From Bacteroidales bacterium (lineage in GTDB: Bacteria > Bacteroidota > Bacteroidia > Bacteroidales > Tenuifilaceae): a stretch of 64,000 bases of DNA. Made by a program: the position numbers and the translations under genes. The notes under the pieces were generated by a model. That model had not been told where the DNA came from, ran no database searches, and saw only the letters and a program-made list of their open reading frames with translations. This document shows, piece by piece, positions 26,199 to 35,351 of this stretch. The stretch is taken from assembly GCA_020636845.1 (NCBI GenBank), contig JACJXD010000001.1, positions 124,001 to 188,000 of the forward strand, given 5' to 3'. Every line of letters begins with the position of its first letter. The stretch's first letter is position 1.

Positions 26199-26510
26199 TT
26201 ATTTTGATGGATTGCTGTTGTTACGGTCGTTTGCCGAGTAATAATATTTTGCCCAAACCAAGTAAAATGTTGCCAGTATGTTTACTATGTAGTTTAACCA
26301 CAGCGGCCATTGGTAAATTCCCTTTATAATATCGTTGTATGCAATGTAAACAAACGTAAACAAAACGCCAAAGGCCCACATTAACAAGAATAACCAGTTG
26401 AAACTTGAAACGTTATGTGTTTTCCACGTTTGAAAAACCTGTGGAATAACGCCAATGCTTAGAATAATGTTGCCAAACCAACCTAGTATTTCAACTATGT
26501 TTCCGTTCAT
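26199..26510 (-). CDS. SemiSWEET-like PQ-loop transporter
   Basis: 103 residues with three membrane helices (about 8-28, 38-58 and 67-90). The first helix holds the PQ-loop motif GVIPQVFQTWKT. SemiSWEETs are three-helix half transporters that dimerise to move sugars across the inner membrane; here the substrate is unknown. The start codon overlaps the stop of the DnaJ-like gene by one base (TAATG), so translation is coupled. Confidence 0.85.
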   Translation of the reverse strand: MNGNIVEILGWFGNIILSIGVIPQVFQTWKTHNVSSFNWLFLLMWAFGVLFTFVYIAYNDIIKGIYQWPLWLNYIVNILATFYLVWAKYYYSANDRNNSNPSK

Positions 26511-27232
26511 TAGTTTACTCCCCGTTCTTTTTTAATTTTTTCGTAGGCCTCGTTCACCTCTTTGAATTTTTGTTCGGCTGCTTGTCTTATATCTTCTCCC
26601 AAATGGCTAACCTTATCGGGGTGGTACTTTATTGCCATTTTACGGTAAGCCTTTTTAATGTCTTCGTTGGTTGCATTAGGCGAAACTTCCAAAATTGTGT
26701 AGTACTTATCTAAAACGGGGACGAACATGGCCTTAATCGACTCGTAATCGGAGTTACTAATTCCCATGTAGTTGGAAATATTGTTTATTAACTCTTGCTC
26801 TGCCTGGCTCACCACGCCATCGGCTTGAGCAATTCCAAATAGAAAATGAAGGAGTTGTAACCGGGAATGATAGTCAACGTTGTCGCTTATTTGTTTACAA
26901 ACGTCCTGTACGGGAACCGATTGCTTAAGCAGGTCACGAAGCAGATGTAAGGCCTCGTTTGCGGCATGTTGTCCAAAGTTTTTTAGGAAGAAAGCCTTAA
27001 CGTAGTCGAGTTCCGATTTTAAAACTTTACCATCGGCTTTCATAACGGCCGAAACCAAAACCAGCAGGCTTGCTATATAACCATTTCGGCTTGTTTCGCC
27101 GGTAGTGTATGCTTTAGATGTAATTTCCGCGCTATCGAATATAGATCCAATTGCAAAACCTAAAATTCCTCCTAAAGGCCCAAATATAGCCCAGCCCAAT
27201 CCTCCTGTAATCCATTTACCGTACTTTCCCAT
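26510..27232 (-). CDS. TerB-J-domain co-chaperone (DjlA-like)
   Basis: 240 residues: a glycine-rich hydrophobic N-terminus (about 8-32), a TerB-like helical domain (about 50-165, with ADGKV and ADGVVSQAE) and a C-terminal J domain (about 176-240) with the HPD tripeptide at 204-206. The J domain stimulates DnaK ATPase. DjlA is membrane-anchored by its N-terminus and this protein is likely to be so too. It lies in the leftward housekeeping operon between coaE and a SemiSWEET gene. Confidence 0.9.
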   Translation of the reverse strand: MGKYGKWITGGLGWAIFGPLGGILGFAIGSIFDSAEITSKAYTTGETSRNGYIASLLVLVSAVMKADGKVLKSELDYVKAFFLKNFGQHAANEALHLLRDLLKQSVPVQDVCKQISDNVDYHSRLQLLHFLFGIAQADGVVSQAEQELINNISNYMGISNSDYESIKAMFVPVLDKYYTILEVSPNATNEDIKKAYRKMAIKYHPDKVSHLGEDIRQAAEQKFKEVNEAYEKIKKERGVN

Positions 27233-27237
27233 TCTAT

Positions 27238-27822
27238 CTATTTCGTTAGTTCGTTTATTACATTGATAATTTGAGGTAGTACCAATACCTTTCCGTCATT
27301 TACAATGGTATAGTTGGCCAGTTTCAACTTTTCTTCGTCGGAAAACTGGTTGTTTATTCGCTTTAAAACATCGTTTTTTGATACTCCGTCACGTTCCATA
27401 ACTCTACCGATTCGTATGTTTAAAGGTGCTGTTACCAGTATATTGGCGTCCATTAACTTGTACATGCCGGATTCGAATAGGATGGCGGCTTCTTTAAAAA
27501 CAATGGAGTTGTCGAAGTTGCTATTGGCCCATGTTTCAAAATCGTTTTGAACTTCCGGATGAATTATTCGGTTTAGTTTTTCGAGTAACGTGGAATCTTC
27601 AAAAACCAGCTTTGCAACTGCGCTTCGATTTAATTCGCCATTAACGTATATGTCTTTGCCAAAAAGCGATTTTACGGCAGATTTAATGTTACTATTTGAA
27701 TTGGTGAGTTCTTTTGCCCTAACATCGGCGTTATACACCGGGTATCCTAGTTGTTCTATAATTTTGCAGATGTAGGTTTTGCCACTGCCAATACCTCCTG
27801 TTATACCAACTTTTAGCATCAT
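27238..27822 (-). CDS. coaE: dephospho-CoA kinase
   Basis: 194 residues; phosphorylates the ribose 3'-OH of dephospho-CoA, the last step of CoA synthesis. P-loop GITGGIGSGKT near the N-terminus (7-17), followed by the adenosine-binding YNADVRAKELT and the lid segment RIGRVMERDGVS typical of CoaE. The ATG at 27822 overlaps the ybbR stop (ATGA); a second ATG follows at once. Normal family length. Confidence 0.96.
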   Translation of the reverse strand: MMLKVGITGGIGSGKTYICKIIEQLGYPVYNADVRAKELTNSNSNIKSAVKSLFGKDIYVNGELNRSAVAKLVFEDSTLLEKLNRIIHPEVQNDFETWANSNFDNSIVFKEAAILFESGMYKLMDANILVTAPLNIRIGRVMERDGVSKNDVLKRINNQFSDEEKLKLANYTIVNDGKVLVLPQIINVINELTK

Positions 27823-28811
27823 TCTCCTTTTATAAGAACATCCACAAATTTTGGCTCGTAATCGGTAATGGTGATGTAATTTGGCGATTGAACAATGTTT
27901 ACCTTGGCTTGCTTTATTCCCTTCGATATTTCAGAGTAGTTAACCACCGCTTTAAAGTGAATTGGTTTTACGCTGAAGTACTTACTTATTACAACGTTAA
28001 ACCTGACGCTTATGTCGGATGGTAATACAATAACATCAACGCTATCCGGAACTCCTTCGATGGTAATCGGAACTTTTAGGGTTGCCTCGGTAAACGTTTC
28101 TACGGGAATAAAAAGTATAACACGATCCGGATTACAGGTAGTTTGTCCGTAAGGCTTTAGTGTGGCTTTTACGCTTCTTTCTTCATCAAGTTGGTTGAGA
28201 ATAACATTTTTGGTTTTTATGCTGCTAATGGTGTCAACTATAGCCGAAGGGCCTGTAATTTCTACTTCTTCGGGAGTCGTTTTTATTCTACCTGCAAGCA
28301 TGTACTGCTTTGCAAAAGTGGCATTAACTATGGGTATAACGGGAACTTTCTTGGTAACTACGTCGGCAAATTCAAGGTAAAGCGTTTTAGGTTCAATTCC
28401 CATCACGGTAATGTCGCTGGCTACCTGTTCTACAATGTTGTTGTATTGTTTTTGTATGGATACCGCATATTGAATACCTACGCTATTTTTTACAGGAGTT
28501 ACAACGCTTAAATTTATTTCGATAGGCCGAAATAAACTCATTAACTTGTACTTTAACAGAGTATGTCCTAACGCTTTTGCCTTAATATGTATGTATTCGG
28601 GAGGAGAGCCAACAATAACTTTTCCTTTGGGTGTGTTTTCAAATTTGATGGGATAAACTAAATCCGATGTGTATTCATGGCTTAGCTTAATAAGAAACCA
28701 TAGTGCTGTAGAAACGAAAAGGAAAAAAGTAAATATTGCTAAACGTTTATTGAACTTAGCCTTTTCGCGGTTTAAGATGCGATTAAATTGTCGAAATAAG
28801 TTTTGGTCCAC
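27819..28811 (-). CDS. YbbR/CdaR-like envelope protein
   Basis: 330 residues, GTG start at 28811. One N-terminal membrane helix (about 24-44), then an extracytoplasmic region of repeated YbbR-like beta units (for example GRIKTTPEEVEITGPSAIVD near 200 and VLPSDISVRFNVVIS near 265). In Firmicutes CdaR regulates the c-di-AMP cyclase CdaA; in Bacteroidota YbbR proteins are typically encoded, as here, between yajC and coaE, and their role is not settled. Confidence 0.88.
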   Translation of the reverse strand: MDQNLFRQFNRILNREKAKFNKRLAIFTFFLFVSTALWFLIKLSHEYTSDLVYPIKFENTPKGKVIVGSPPEYIHIKAKALGHTLLKYKLMSLFRPIEINLSVVTPVKNSVGIQYAVSIQKQYNNIVEQVASDITVMGIEPKTLYLEFADVVTKKVPVIPIVNATFAKQYMLAGRIKTTPEEVEITGPSAIVDTISSIKTKNVILNQLDEERSVKATLKPYGQTTCNPDRVILFIPVETFTEATLKVPITIEGVPDSVDVIVLPSDISVRFNVVISKYFSVKPIHFKAVVNYSEISKGIKQAKVNIVQSPNYITITDYEPKFVDVLIKGE

Positions 28812-28822
28812 CTTTTTAAAAA

Positions 28823-28862
28823 TTTAAGGATTCAAAGTAAATACATACAATGAATCCTTAAA
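28823..28862 (-). terminator. hairpin between yajC and ybbR
   Basis: Arms TTTAAGGATTCA (28823-28834) and TGAATCCTTAAA (28851-28862) pair perfectly around a 16-base loop. Reading leftwards the stem is followed by TTTTT. It may attenuate readthrough from yajC into ybbR. Confidence 0.55.
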
Positions 28863-28877
28863 AGTAATAAATATTAT

Positions 28878-29192
28878 TTATCGTGATTGAATATCGGCTG
28901 CATCACGAATAATAGTGCTTTTAACTACCTTAACAGTTGTATTGTCCGCAATTTCTACAACAGCGTACTCTTCCTTAACTTCGGTTATTTTACCGTAAAT
29001 ACCGCCGCCAATAATAACTTTATCGCCTTTCTTTAGAGCTTCCTGAAACTTACGAAGTTCTTTTTGGCGTTTCATTTGAGGACGAATCATGAAAAAGTAA
29101 AATACTACGATGATTAATGCAAACATTAAGAATGTCATCATAGGATTTGCTCCAGCAGGAGCACTTTCGAGGATAAATAGTAATGTGTTCAT
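28878..29192 (-). CDS. yajC: Sec translocon accessory protein YajC
   Basis: 104 residues with one N-terminal membrane helix (about 19-37, ending FFMIRPQMKRQKE, the family signature) and a small cytosolic beta domain (KKGDKVIIGGGIYGKITEVKEE). It associates with SecDF in the inner membrane. Normal family length. Part of the nusB-DUF1573-yajC-ybbR-coaE series. Confidence 0.95.
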   Translation of the reverse strand: MNTLLFILESAPAGANPMMTFLMFALIIVVFYFFMIRPQMKRQKELRKFQEALKKGDKVIIGGGIYGKITEVKEEYAVVEIADNTTVKVVKSTIIRDAADIQSR

Positions 29193-29257
29193 TTTAATGC
29201 TATTTTTTAATTGATTAATTTATTTCCTACTTTTTTGGAAATGACAAATATAAAACA

Positions 29258-29686
29258 TTAATGGTTACTTACCACATTTGCTTTAATAGTTACCGATTTT
29301 TCTCTGATAGGAGAATTGGTTCTAAGCGTTACCGATTTATATTGGGAACCGTACCAGCCAGTAGAGTTAAAAACAACTTCAATGCTCCCTTCTTCTCCCG
29401 GATTTAATACTTTGCTACTCAATTTTGGCGTTGTGCAGCCACAGCTGGTTATGGCATCCTTAATAATTAAAGGAGCATTCCCTGCATTTTTAAAATGAAA
29501 AGTGTGGCTGACTATTTCGCCTTCGGCTATCGAACCAAAATCGAAAAAGTCTTCTATATATTCCAAATCGGCATGGGTTGTACTATCAGACGCGACATTA
29601 GCCTTTGTTCCTTTGGAACTATTGCAGGAAACAATAATTCCACTAATTAAAGTTGTAAGAAATAGGCTATAGAGAAACTTTTTCAT
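29258..29686 (-). CDS. DUF1573 lipoprotein
   Basis: 142 residues from the ATG at 29686 (a TTG at 29689 is less likely). The lipobox GIIVSC puts the acylated Cys at C21. The mature part is an Ig-like DUF1573 domain (HTFHFKNAGNAPLIIKD, TSCGCTTPKLS, NPGEEGSIEVVF). Very common in Bacteroidota, often beside yajC; function unknown. The SCGC cysteines are family-typical. Confidence 0.9.
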   Translation of the reverse strand: MKKFLYSLFLTTLISGIIVSCNSSKGTKANVASDSTTHADLEYIEDFFDFGSIAEGEIVSHTFHFKNAGNAPLIIKDAITSCGCTTPKLSSKVLNPGEEGSIEVVFNSTGWYGSQYKSVTLRTNSPIREKSVTIKANVVSNH

Positions 29687-29704
29687 CAATGTAAATCGAT
29701 TGAA

Positions 29705-30682
29705 TTAGTCTTCGTCGGAATTTATGTCTATAAGTTGTTCGTTATCGCCAATTAGTCCACGGCCCTGTTTCATAAACAGGTTGTTTTCGCGCATGTAGGC
29801 TATTAACTTATCGAGAACTCCATTAATAAATGTGCTACTTTGGTCGGTGCTGTAAAATTTAGCAATTTCGATATACTCGTTAAGCGTTACTTTTACCGGA
29901 ATAGTTGGAAATTCAACTATTTCGCTAATGGCCATTTCCATAATAAGTATGTCCATGGCGGCAATACGGTCAACGTCCCAGTTCTTGGTGAACTTTTCGA
30001 CAAGCGTAACGTATTCGCCGTGTTTTAAAACTGCCTTGCGCAATAAGCGTTTGGAGAAATCGACATCGTCCTCGTTACGGAACATAGGCATAACTTTAAT
30101 ACCTGTTTCCTCGTCGGCCTTTTTAATGGTTTTAGCGGCCATGCTGAGAACAAATTCCAAATCGTCGTTCCAGTAAATGCTTAACTCTTCCAAAAAGTTG
30201 GAAAACTCATCGGATGTTTCTAATTCGTGTTGTAAAAAACTAATAATAACCTGCTTATCGTCGTTATACGAATTTTCGGGAGCAGTCATATATTCCTTGT
30301 AGTAGTTGGAATTTGTCAACTGCTTGAATAGTATTTTCACTAATTCCGGATGGTGCTTCCAGTTCAGCCTGTTTTGCGCTACGTATAGCGAAATATCTTC
30401 GTTTTCGTCAATTTGCTTTATTACCTTGTTATCTACAAATCTTGTGTTAGGGTTGAGATCTTCTTTCGAAGGACGAAGTTTTTGCTTGGCTAGTTCAATT
30501 TTACTGTGGGCGGTGTTCGATAAAGCCTCTGGAAGAATTAACAGTAAATGATAAAGTTGGTAAGACTTTTCAATACTTAAAAAAAGTTCCTTTTCTACAT
30601 TATTAAGCGAATTGCTTTCGTTTCGGAAGTATGCAAAAAGAACCTGTAAAATTTTAATTCGGAGTAATCGTCTGCTAATCAT
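29705..30682 (-). CDS. nusB: transcription antitermination protein NusB, long Bacteroidota form
   Basis: 325 residues, about twice the E. coli length, as usual in this phylum. The N-terminus opens with SRRLLRIKILQVLFAYF, matching the start of NusB, and the C-terminal third holds the canonical RNA-binding helical core (NWDVDRIAAMDILIMEMAISEI, then TLNEYIEIAKFYST). It binds boxA RNA with NusE/S10 in rRNA antitermination. A TATCTTTG minus-7 box (30718-30725, minus strand) lies about 36 bp upstream of the start. Confidence 0.95.
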   Translation of the reverse strand: MISRRLLRIKILQVLFAYFRNESNSLNNVEKELFLSIEKSYQLYHLLLILPEALSNTAHSKIELAKQKLRPSKEDLNPNTRFVDNKVIKQIDENEDISLYVAQNRLNWKHHPELVKILFKQLTNSNYYKEYMTAPENSYNDDKQVIISFLQHELETSDEFSNFLEELSIYWNDDLEFVLSMAAKTIKKADEETGIKVMPMFRNEDDVDFSKRLLRKAVLKHGEYVTLVEKFTKNWDVDRIAAMDILIMEMAISEIVEFPTIPVKVTLNEYIEIAKFYSTDQSSTFINGVLDKLIAYMRENNLFMKQGRGLIGDNEQLIDINSDED

Positions 30683-30996
30683 TTAATAAGAACGTATTTG
30701 CTTTTAAATTCATGATGCAAAGATACTTCTAAATGGCATATTATAGCATACCTCATTGTTAATTTACAAAAAAAATGGGAATTCGCATTAATGAGGTTTG
30801 CGTTGACAAAATGATATGCTTTTACTTTTCAGCGCCAAATTTGATTCTTGTATAAATTACTTTAAAGTTGATAGTGAACCGTTAATTTTGCTTTCAAAAA
30901 ACATTTTTTTGATGTTAATGGCTAAAGAATAATTATTTTTTTATTTTTGAGGGGTGATTAATTATAAATAACCTAACCTAAAAACAGATATTTGGC
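30683..30996. other. divergent intergenic region, nusB / PUR gene
   Basis: 314 bp between divergent genes. A TATCTTTG minus-7 box for nusB lies at 30725-30718 (minus strand) and a TATTTTTG box for the PUR gene at 30942-30949; neither has a good minus-33 partner. A 7-bp inverted repeat CCTCATT/AATGAGG (30751-30757 and 30790-30796) is present. No small ORF of note was seen. Confidence 0.45.
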
Positions 30997-31371
30997 ATGA
31001 TCGAAAGTATGGATAATCGCGATGACTTAGAAAAAAACGAACGCGAGGAGATTTTTTCAAGGGTAGTAAAAGCAGGTAAACGTACTTACTTTTTTGATGT
31101 AAAGGCAACCCGAAATAACGAGTATTTCCTAACTGTTACCGAAAGTAAAAAACGGCTAGGTAAGGATGGTAAGTTCTACTTTGAAAAGCACAAAATATTC
31201 CTTTATAAGGAAGATTTTGAGAAGTTTATGGAGGGTTTAAACGATGTAGTTGATTATATTAGCAAAAATCAGGAGGTTATCCCAAGGGCTGAATATCAAC
31301 CAGAAGAAAACGAACTTGTTGATACAAATAATGAGTACGCTTCGTTAGATTTTGAGGATCTTGATAAATAG
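30997..31371 (+). CDS. PUR family (DUF3276) DNA/RNA-binding protein
   Basis: 124 residues. The core (about 13-85: REEIFSRVVKAGKRTYFFDVKATR, then YFLTVTESKK) is the PUR-alpha-like repeat defined as DUF3276 in Bacteroidota; the acidic C-terminus is disordered. A related Borrelia protein binds DNA and RNA. Probably a homodimeric nucleic-acid-binding protein in the cytosol. Monocistronic, ending in a shared terminator. Confidence 0.88.
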   Translation: MIESMDNRDDLEKNEREEIFSRVVKAGKRTYFFDVKATRNNEYFLTVTESKKRLGKDGKFYFEKHKIFLYKEDFEKFMEGLNDVVDYISKNQEVIPRAEYQPEENELVDTNNEYASLDFEDLDK

Positions 31372-31387
31372 ATTTTAAAAATGGTAT

Positions 31388-31414
31388 AAAAACCGGCAGA
31401 ATGCCGGTTTTTTT
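31388..31414. terminator. bidirectional intrinsic terminator
   Basis: Stem AAAAACCGGCA (31388-31398) / TGCCGGTTTTT (31402-31412), 3-base loop, T-rich on either strand. It ends the PUR gene (+), and the stop codon of the convergent gene (31413-31415) lies directly in its T-tract. Confidence 0.85.
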
Positions 31415-32168
31415 ATTCTTCTTCGTTTTCGTCAAAAGGTAGTCCATCAATAGGTTCTCTGTTTATCACCTTATATAATTCATCGGTGTTCAACCGTTTA
31501 ACATTTGTTACAATGAAACTTTTGTCGAGTACAGGAAATAGCGTATTGCAACTTTCTATAACTGCATTAATGGGATTGCTAACCGCTACATTAAAAGGAA
31601 TTAAAGCAGTTAACTCTACAAATTTTCCATTTACGGTAATTTCTTCTACGTTGCTGTTGTGCCTGAGGAAAATGAATTTTGTTTCGTCGATTATGAAATT
31701 TCCTTGCTCTTCTGTAAAAGTATCCTCTATAGATATTAGCGCAATAAAATATCGGAGAGCACCTTTTTTGCCTCCAAGTCCGGTGCTTACAAATATTCCG
31801 CTAGTTTCGGTAAGGTAGCCGGTCAATCGAAATTTGCATTCTTGTAAGGCCATAGTTGTCCAATCCTTTACTTCGGAAGGAGCCCCTTTTCGAAAATTTT
31901 CAATTTCTCTAAAGTCTTCAACAGAGGCTCTATTGGCCAGCATAATTAGATTCTTTTTTAAATTATCGGTATCATCGGAATCGTTCAAGGTGATATTTTC
32001 GTTTTCAGAAATCTTGGGTGTATCCTTTTTTATTTGTTCGGACATCTTAAAATATTCATGTTGAACGTTAATATCAACCGACTCTTCAAGGATGCTAACG
32101 TTTTCCTGATTGTTCGAAAGCATTTCACTCAGGTAACTAAATAATTCTTCAGAATTTTGCGATTGCAT
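31413..32168 (-). CDS. unrecognised 251-residue cytosolic protein
   Basis: I do not recognise this protein. The N-terminal 75 residues are polar and acidic and look disordered; residues about 90-240 look like a folded domain with alternating beta strands (FRLTGYLTET, GKKGALRYFIALISIED, KFIFLRHNSNVEEITVNG). No signal peptide, membrane helix or catalytic motif is evident. It is flanked by the PUR gene and FeoAB, with which it is convergent and divergent respectively, so context gives no clear role. Confidence 0.7.
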   Translation of the reverse strand: MQSQNSEELFSYLSEMLSNNQENVSILEESVDINVQHEYFKMSEQIKKDTPKISENENITLNDSDDTDNLKKNLIMLANRASVEDFREIENFRKGAPSEVKDWTTMALQECKFRLTGYLTETSGIFVSTGLGGKKGALRYFIALISIEDTFTEEQGNFIIDETKFIFLRHNSNVEEITVNGKFVELTALIPFNVAVSNPINAVIESCNTLFPVLDKSFIVTNVKRLNTDELYKVINREPIDGLPFDENEEE

Positions 32169-32291
32169 ATTATTTAGATTTAGTCCTAATAAGAAAATTG
32201 TAAAATAATGGCTATTTTTGTGAGGAAAAATTTAGCAATTACTAAACAATATTTCACGGGCAAAGTTAATACAACAAGATAAAATTGTACT

Positions 32292-34787
32292 ATGCTACTT
32301 TCGGATTTACATAATGGTGAGTACGGTATTATAACCAAGGTAAAGGGAAGAGGCGCTTTTCGTAAGCGAATTACCGAGATGGGGTTTATTAAAGGGAAAA
32401 AGGTATTAGTAGTAAAGAATGCTCCTTTAAAAGATCCTATTGAATACTCAATTTTAGGATATGAAGTCTCGCTTCGAAGAAGTGAGGCTTCTTTGATTGA
32501 AGTGGTTACTACCGATAAGGCAAAAGAAATTGCAGCGGAACACGCTAATAAGCATCTAACTCAGGTTACCGAACCCGAAATAATAGACACAACGTTAAAA
32601 AAAGTAGCAAAGGATATTAATATTGCGTTAGTGGGAAATCCTAATGCGGGGAAAACCACTATTTTCAATTACCTGTCGGGTTCTCGGGAACATGTTGGTA
32701 ACTATAGCGGGGTAACGGTAGAATCGAAAATGTCGCAGTTTAAGTATAAAGGCTATACCTTAAACATAACCGATTTGCCGGGGACATATTCTTTAACGGC
32801 ATACACTCCCGAGGAGGTTTACGTTCGTAAGTATATTCACGAGCACACTCCCGATATTGTTGTAAATGTGGTCGATGCCTCTAACTTGGAGCGTAACCTT
32901 TACCTTACTACACAGCTTATTGATATGGATATACGGGTGGTAATAGCCCTTAACATGTACGATGAACTTCAGGAAAAAGGCGATCAGTTTGATTATAAGG
33001 CGATGGGGCGACTTTTGGGAATTCCTACGGTTCCTACAGTTGGTTCAAAGTCAAAAGGATTGGACAAGTTGCTCGATACCATTATAAATGTATTTTGCGA
33101 AAAGGATAAGGTAACCCGTCATATTCACATTAACTACGGTGCCGATATTGAGAAGTCCATTTCGACAATTCAGCAGGAAATAAAGGAAAATGTAAATATC
33201 ACGGTAAGGTATTCGAGTAGGTATTTGGCAATTAAGTTAATAGAGAAGGATCGATTAGCCGATAAAATACTTAGTACCGCAAGCAACTATGATGTTATAG
33301 TTGATACTGCTAATCGGGAAATAAAGCGATTGGAGTCCATTTACAAGGAAGATACCGAAATGCTGATTACCGATGCCAAGTATGGTTTTATTGCAGGAGC
33401 ATTAAAGGAAACTTATACGGAAGGGAAGAAGCAAGAAAAGCAGGTTTCTCGAAATATTGATAAAATACTCACTCATAAATACTTGGGGTTTCCCATTTTT
33501 CTATTTTTAATATGGTTTACATTTTACAGCACTTTTAATCTTGGAAAGTACCCTATGGGCTGGATCGAGAGTGGTGTAGAATGGTTAGGTTTTTTTATTA
33601 ATAAATTTATGCCAACGGGGCCACTGAAAGATTTGTTAGTAAACGGAATAATTAGCGGAGTTGGTAGTGTAATTGTGTTTTTACCTAATATTTTGATTCT
33701 ATTCTTTTTCATTTCCTTGCTCGAGGATACCGGTTATATGGCGCGTACTGCGTTTATAATGGACAAGTTGATGCATAAAATTGGGTTGCACGGGAAGTCG
33801 TTTATTCCTTTGGTTATGGGATTTGGCTGTAACGTCCCGGCAATAATGGCTAGCAGAACAATCGAAAATCGAAATAATAGACTGGTAACCATGTTGATAA
33901 CTCCGTTTATGAGTTGTAGTGCCCGACTACCTGTTTATATTCTGATACTTGGTGCTTTCTTCCCAGCCCATGCCGGAAATATGTTGTTTTTGATATATCT
34001 TATTGGAATATTGCTGGCGATAGGAACGGCTATTCTATTTAAAAAGACCATTTTTCGGGATAAAGATGCACCTTTCGTAATGGAATTGCCACCGTATAGA
34101 CTGCCTACTGTTCGTTCTACTTTAATGCACATGTGGGAAAAAGGCTCTCAATATTTGAAAAAGATGGGAGGTGTAATTTTAGTTGCTGTAATATTTGTAT
34201 GGGCATTGGGATATTATCCTCAAAATGGAAAATATACAAAGGTTTGCGATTCCTTAATTGTTGAAAAGTCCAATGATTTGGCTTTAGTTCAAAATAACGA
34301 AGGGGTGCGGGATAGCTTGCAAACAGCAATTCAGACTTTAACGTTAATGCGAGAAGCTAAACAGCAGGAAAACTCGTATTTGGGAAGAATTGGAAAGTTT
34401 ATAGAACCTGCCATTCGTCCGCTGGGCTTTGATTGGAAAATGGGGGTAAGCCTGTTGTCGGGAGTAGCCGCTAAGGAAATTGTTGTTAGTACGCTTGGCG
34501 TGCTTTACCAAGCTGATAATGGAGACGGTAGTAATAATCTTGCCGAAAAGTTAAGGGCAGAAACCCATAGTAAGGGAAAATTGAAGGGAAGTACTGTTTT
34601 TACTCCTGTAACAGCATTATCCTTTTTGATATTTATTTTGGTTTATTTTCCTTGTGTGGCCGTTATTTCGGCAATAAAGAATGAATCTGGATCATGGAAA
34701 TGGGCTTTATTTACTATTATATATACAACATCGTTGGCTTGGGTATTGGCTTATGTTATTTATCATGTTGGTAATTTAATATACTAA
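32292..34787 (+). CDS. feoB: FeoA-FeoB fusion ferrous iron transporter
   Basis: 831 residues. An SH3-like FeoA domain (about 1-75) is fused to FeoB: G domain with G1 GNPNAGKTT (115-123), G3 DLPG (161-164) and G4 NMYD (221-224), then the helical GDI domain and a membrane core (about 395-825) with two Gate motifs, the first around FGCNVPAIMASR. It imports Fe2+ across the inner membrane. FeoA-FeoB fusions are common in Bacteroidota. A TATTTTTG box lies at 32213-32220. Followed 3 bp later by a small Cys-rich companion gene. Confidence 0.96.
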   Translation: MLLSDLHNGEYGIITKVKGRGAFRKRITEMGFIKGKKVLVVKNAPLKDPIEYSILGYEVSLRRSEASLIEVVTTDKAKEIAAEHANKHLTQVTEPEIIDTTLKKVAKDINIALVGNPNAGKTTIFNYLSGSREHVGNYSGVTVESKMSQFKYKGYTLNITDLPGTYSLTAYTPEEVYVRKYIHEHTPDIVVNVVDASNLERNLYLTTQLIDMDIRVVIALNMYDELQEKGDQFDYKAMGRLLGIPTVPTVGSKSKGLDKLLDTIINVFCEKDKVTRHIHINYGADIEKSISTIQQEIKENVNITVRYSSRYLAIKLIEKDRLADKILSTASNYDVIVDTANREIKRLESIYKEDTEMLITDAKYGFIAGALKETYTEGKKQEKQVSRNIDKILTHKYLGFPIFLFLIWFTFYSTFNLGKYPMGWIESGVEWLGFFINKFMPTGPLKDLLVNGIISGVGSVIVFLPNILILFFFISLLEDTGYMARTAFIMDKLMHKIGLHGKSFIPLVMGFGCNVPAIMASRTIENRNNRLVTMLITPFMSCSARLPVYILILGAFFPAHAGNMLFLIYLIGILLAIGTAILFKKTIFRDKDAPFVMELPPYRLPTVRSTLMHMWEKGSQYLKKMGGVILVAVIFVWALGYYPQNGKYTKVCDSLIVEKSNDLALVQNNEGVRDSLQTAIQTLTLMREAKQQENSYLGRIGKFIEPAIRPLGFDWKMGVSLLSGVAAKEIVVSTLGVLYQADNGDGSNNLAEKLRAETHSKGKLKGSTVFTPVTALSFLIFILVYFPCVAVISAIKNESGSWKWALFTIIYTTSLAWVLAYVIYHVGNLIY

Positions 34788-34790
34788 ATC

Positions 34791-34949
34791 ATGGTACAGG
34801 AAGTGGCTGTTTTGATAATTATAGCATGTGCGCTAGTTTATTCGGCAAAAGGTATCTATCAAATTATTAAACCTAATGTTGGAGCACAACAGCAATGTGC
34901 TGGATGTTCTTCGGGAGTATGTAATTGCCATATTTTAAAAGATAAATAA
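34791..34949 (+). CDS. FeoB-associated Cys-rich membrane peptide
   Basis: A 52-residue ORF starting 3 bp after the feoAB stop. One N-terminal membrane helix (about 4-22) followed by a cytosolic tail with a cysteine cluster (QCAGCSSGVCNC, residues 35-46: C36, C39, C44, C46). This is the architecture of FeoB-associated Cys-rich membrane proteins, thought to assist or regulate FeoB. Short but well supported by position, composition and codon use. Confidence 0.85.
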   Translation: MVQEVAVLIIIACALVYSAKGIYQIIKPNVGAQQQCAGCSSGVCNCHILKDK

Positions 34950-35113
34950 TTTTTGAAAGTGCCATATTCTCATAGTTTGGTATTGTTCTAATTGATTGAT
35001 ACGGTTTCATAATTTGACTTTGCTTTTAGCGAACTTTTATGCTATCCTATTGTTGTAGTGTTGATATGGTAAATAGAATAGTGTTGTTGCATATTGAATA
35101 AAATGTTGAAATC

Positions 35114-35317
35114 ATGAAAACGGAATCTCTAAAAGTTAAAAACATGAAATGTATGGGGTGTGTAAACACCATACAGACGGGGTTATCCAGTTTACAGGGG
35201 GTAAGTAACGTAAAAGCAGAACTGTCAAACTCAACGGTAACTTTTTCCTTTGAATCGGATAGCCTTAAAGAAGAGGTTATTAAAAAGTTAGATTCGTTGG
35301 GTTATCCTGCTGTATAG
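35114..35317 (+). CDS. HMA-domain metal-binding protein (CopZ-like)
   Basis: 67 residues, a single heavy-metal-associated domain of ferredoxin-like fold with the metal motif MKCMGCV (C13, C16) and a closing KLDSLGYPAV. Such proteins carry Cu+ or other soft metals between transporters. No P-type ATPase is adjacent; the nearest metal systems are FeoAB upstream and the RND pump at 17-22 kb, so its partner is unknown. Confidence 0.9.
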   Translation: MKTESLKVKNMKCMGCVNTIQTGLSSLQGVSNVKAELSNSTVTFSFESDSLKEEVIKKLDSLGYPAV

Positions 35318-35351
35318 TAAAAATGGAATGTTTCAAGTTTAGTAGTTTACT

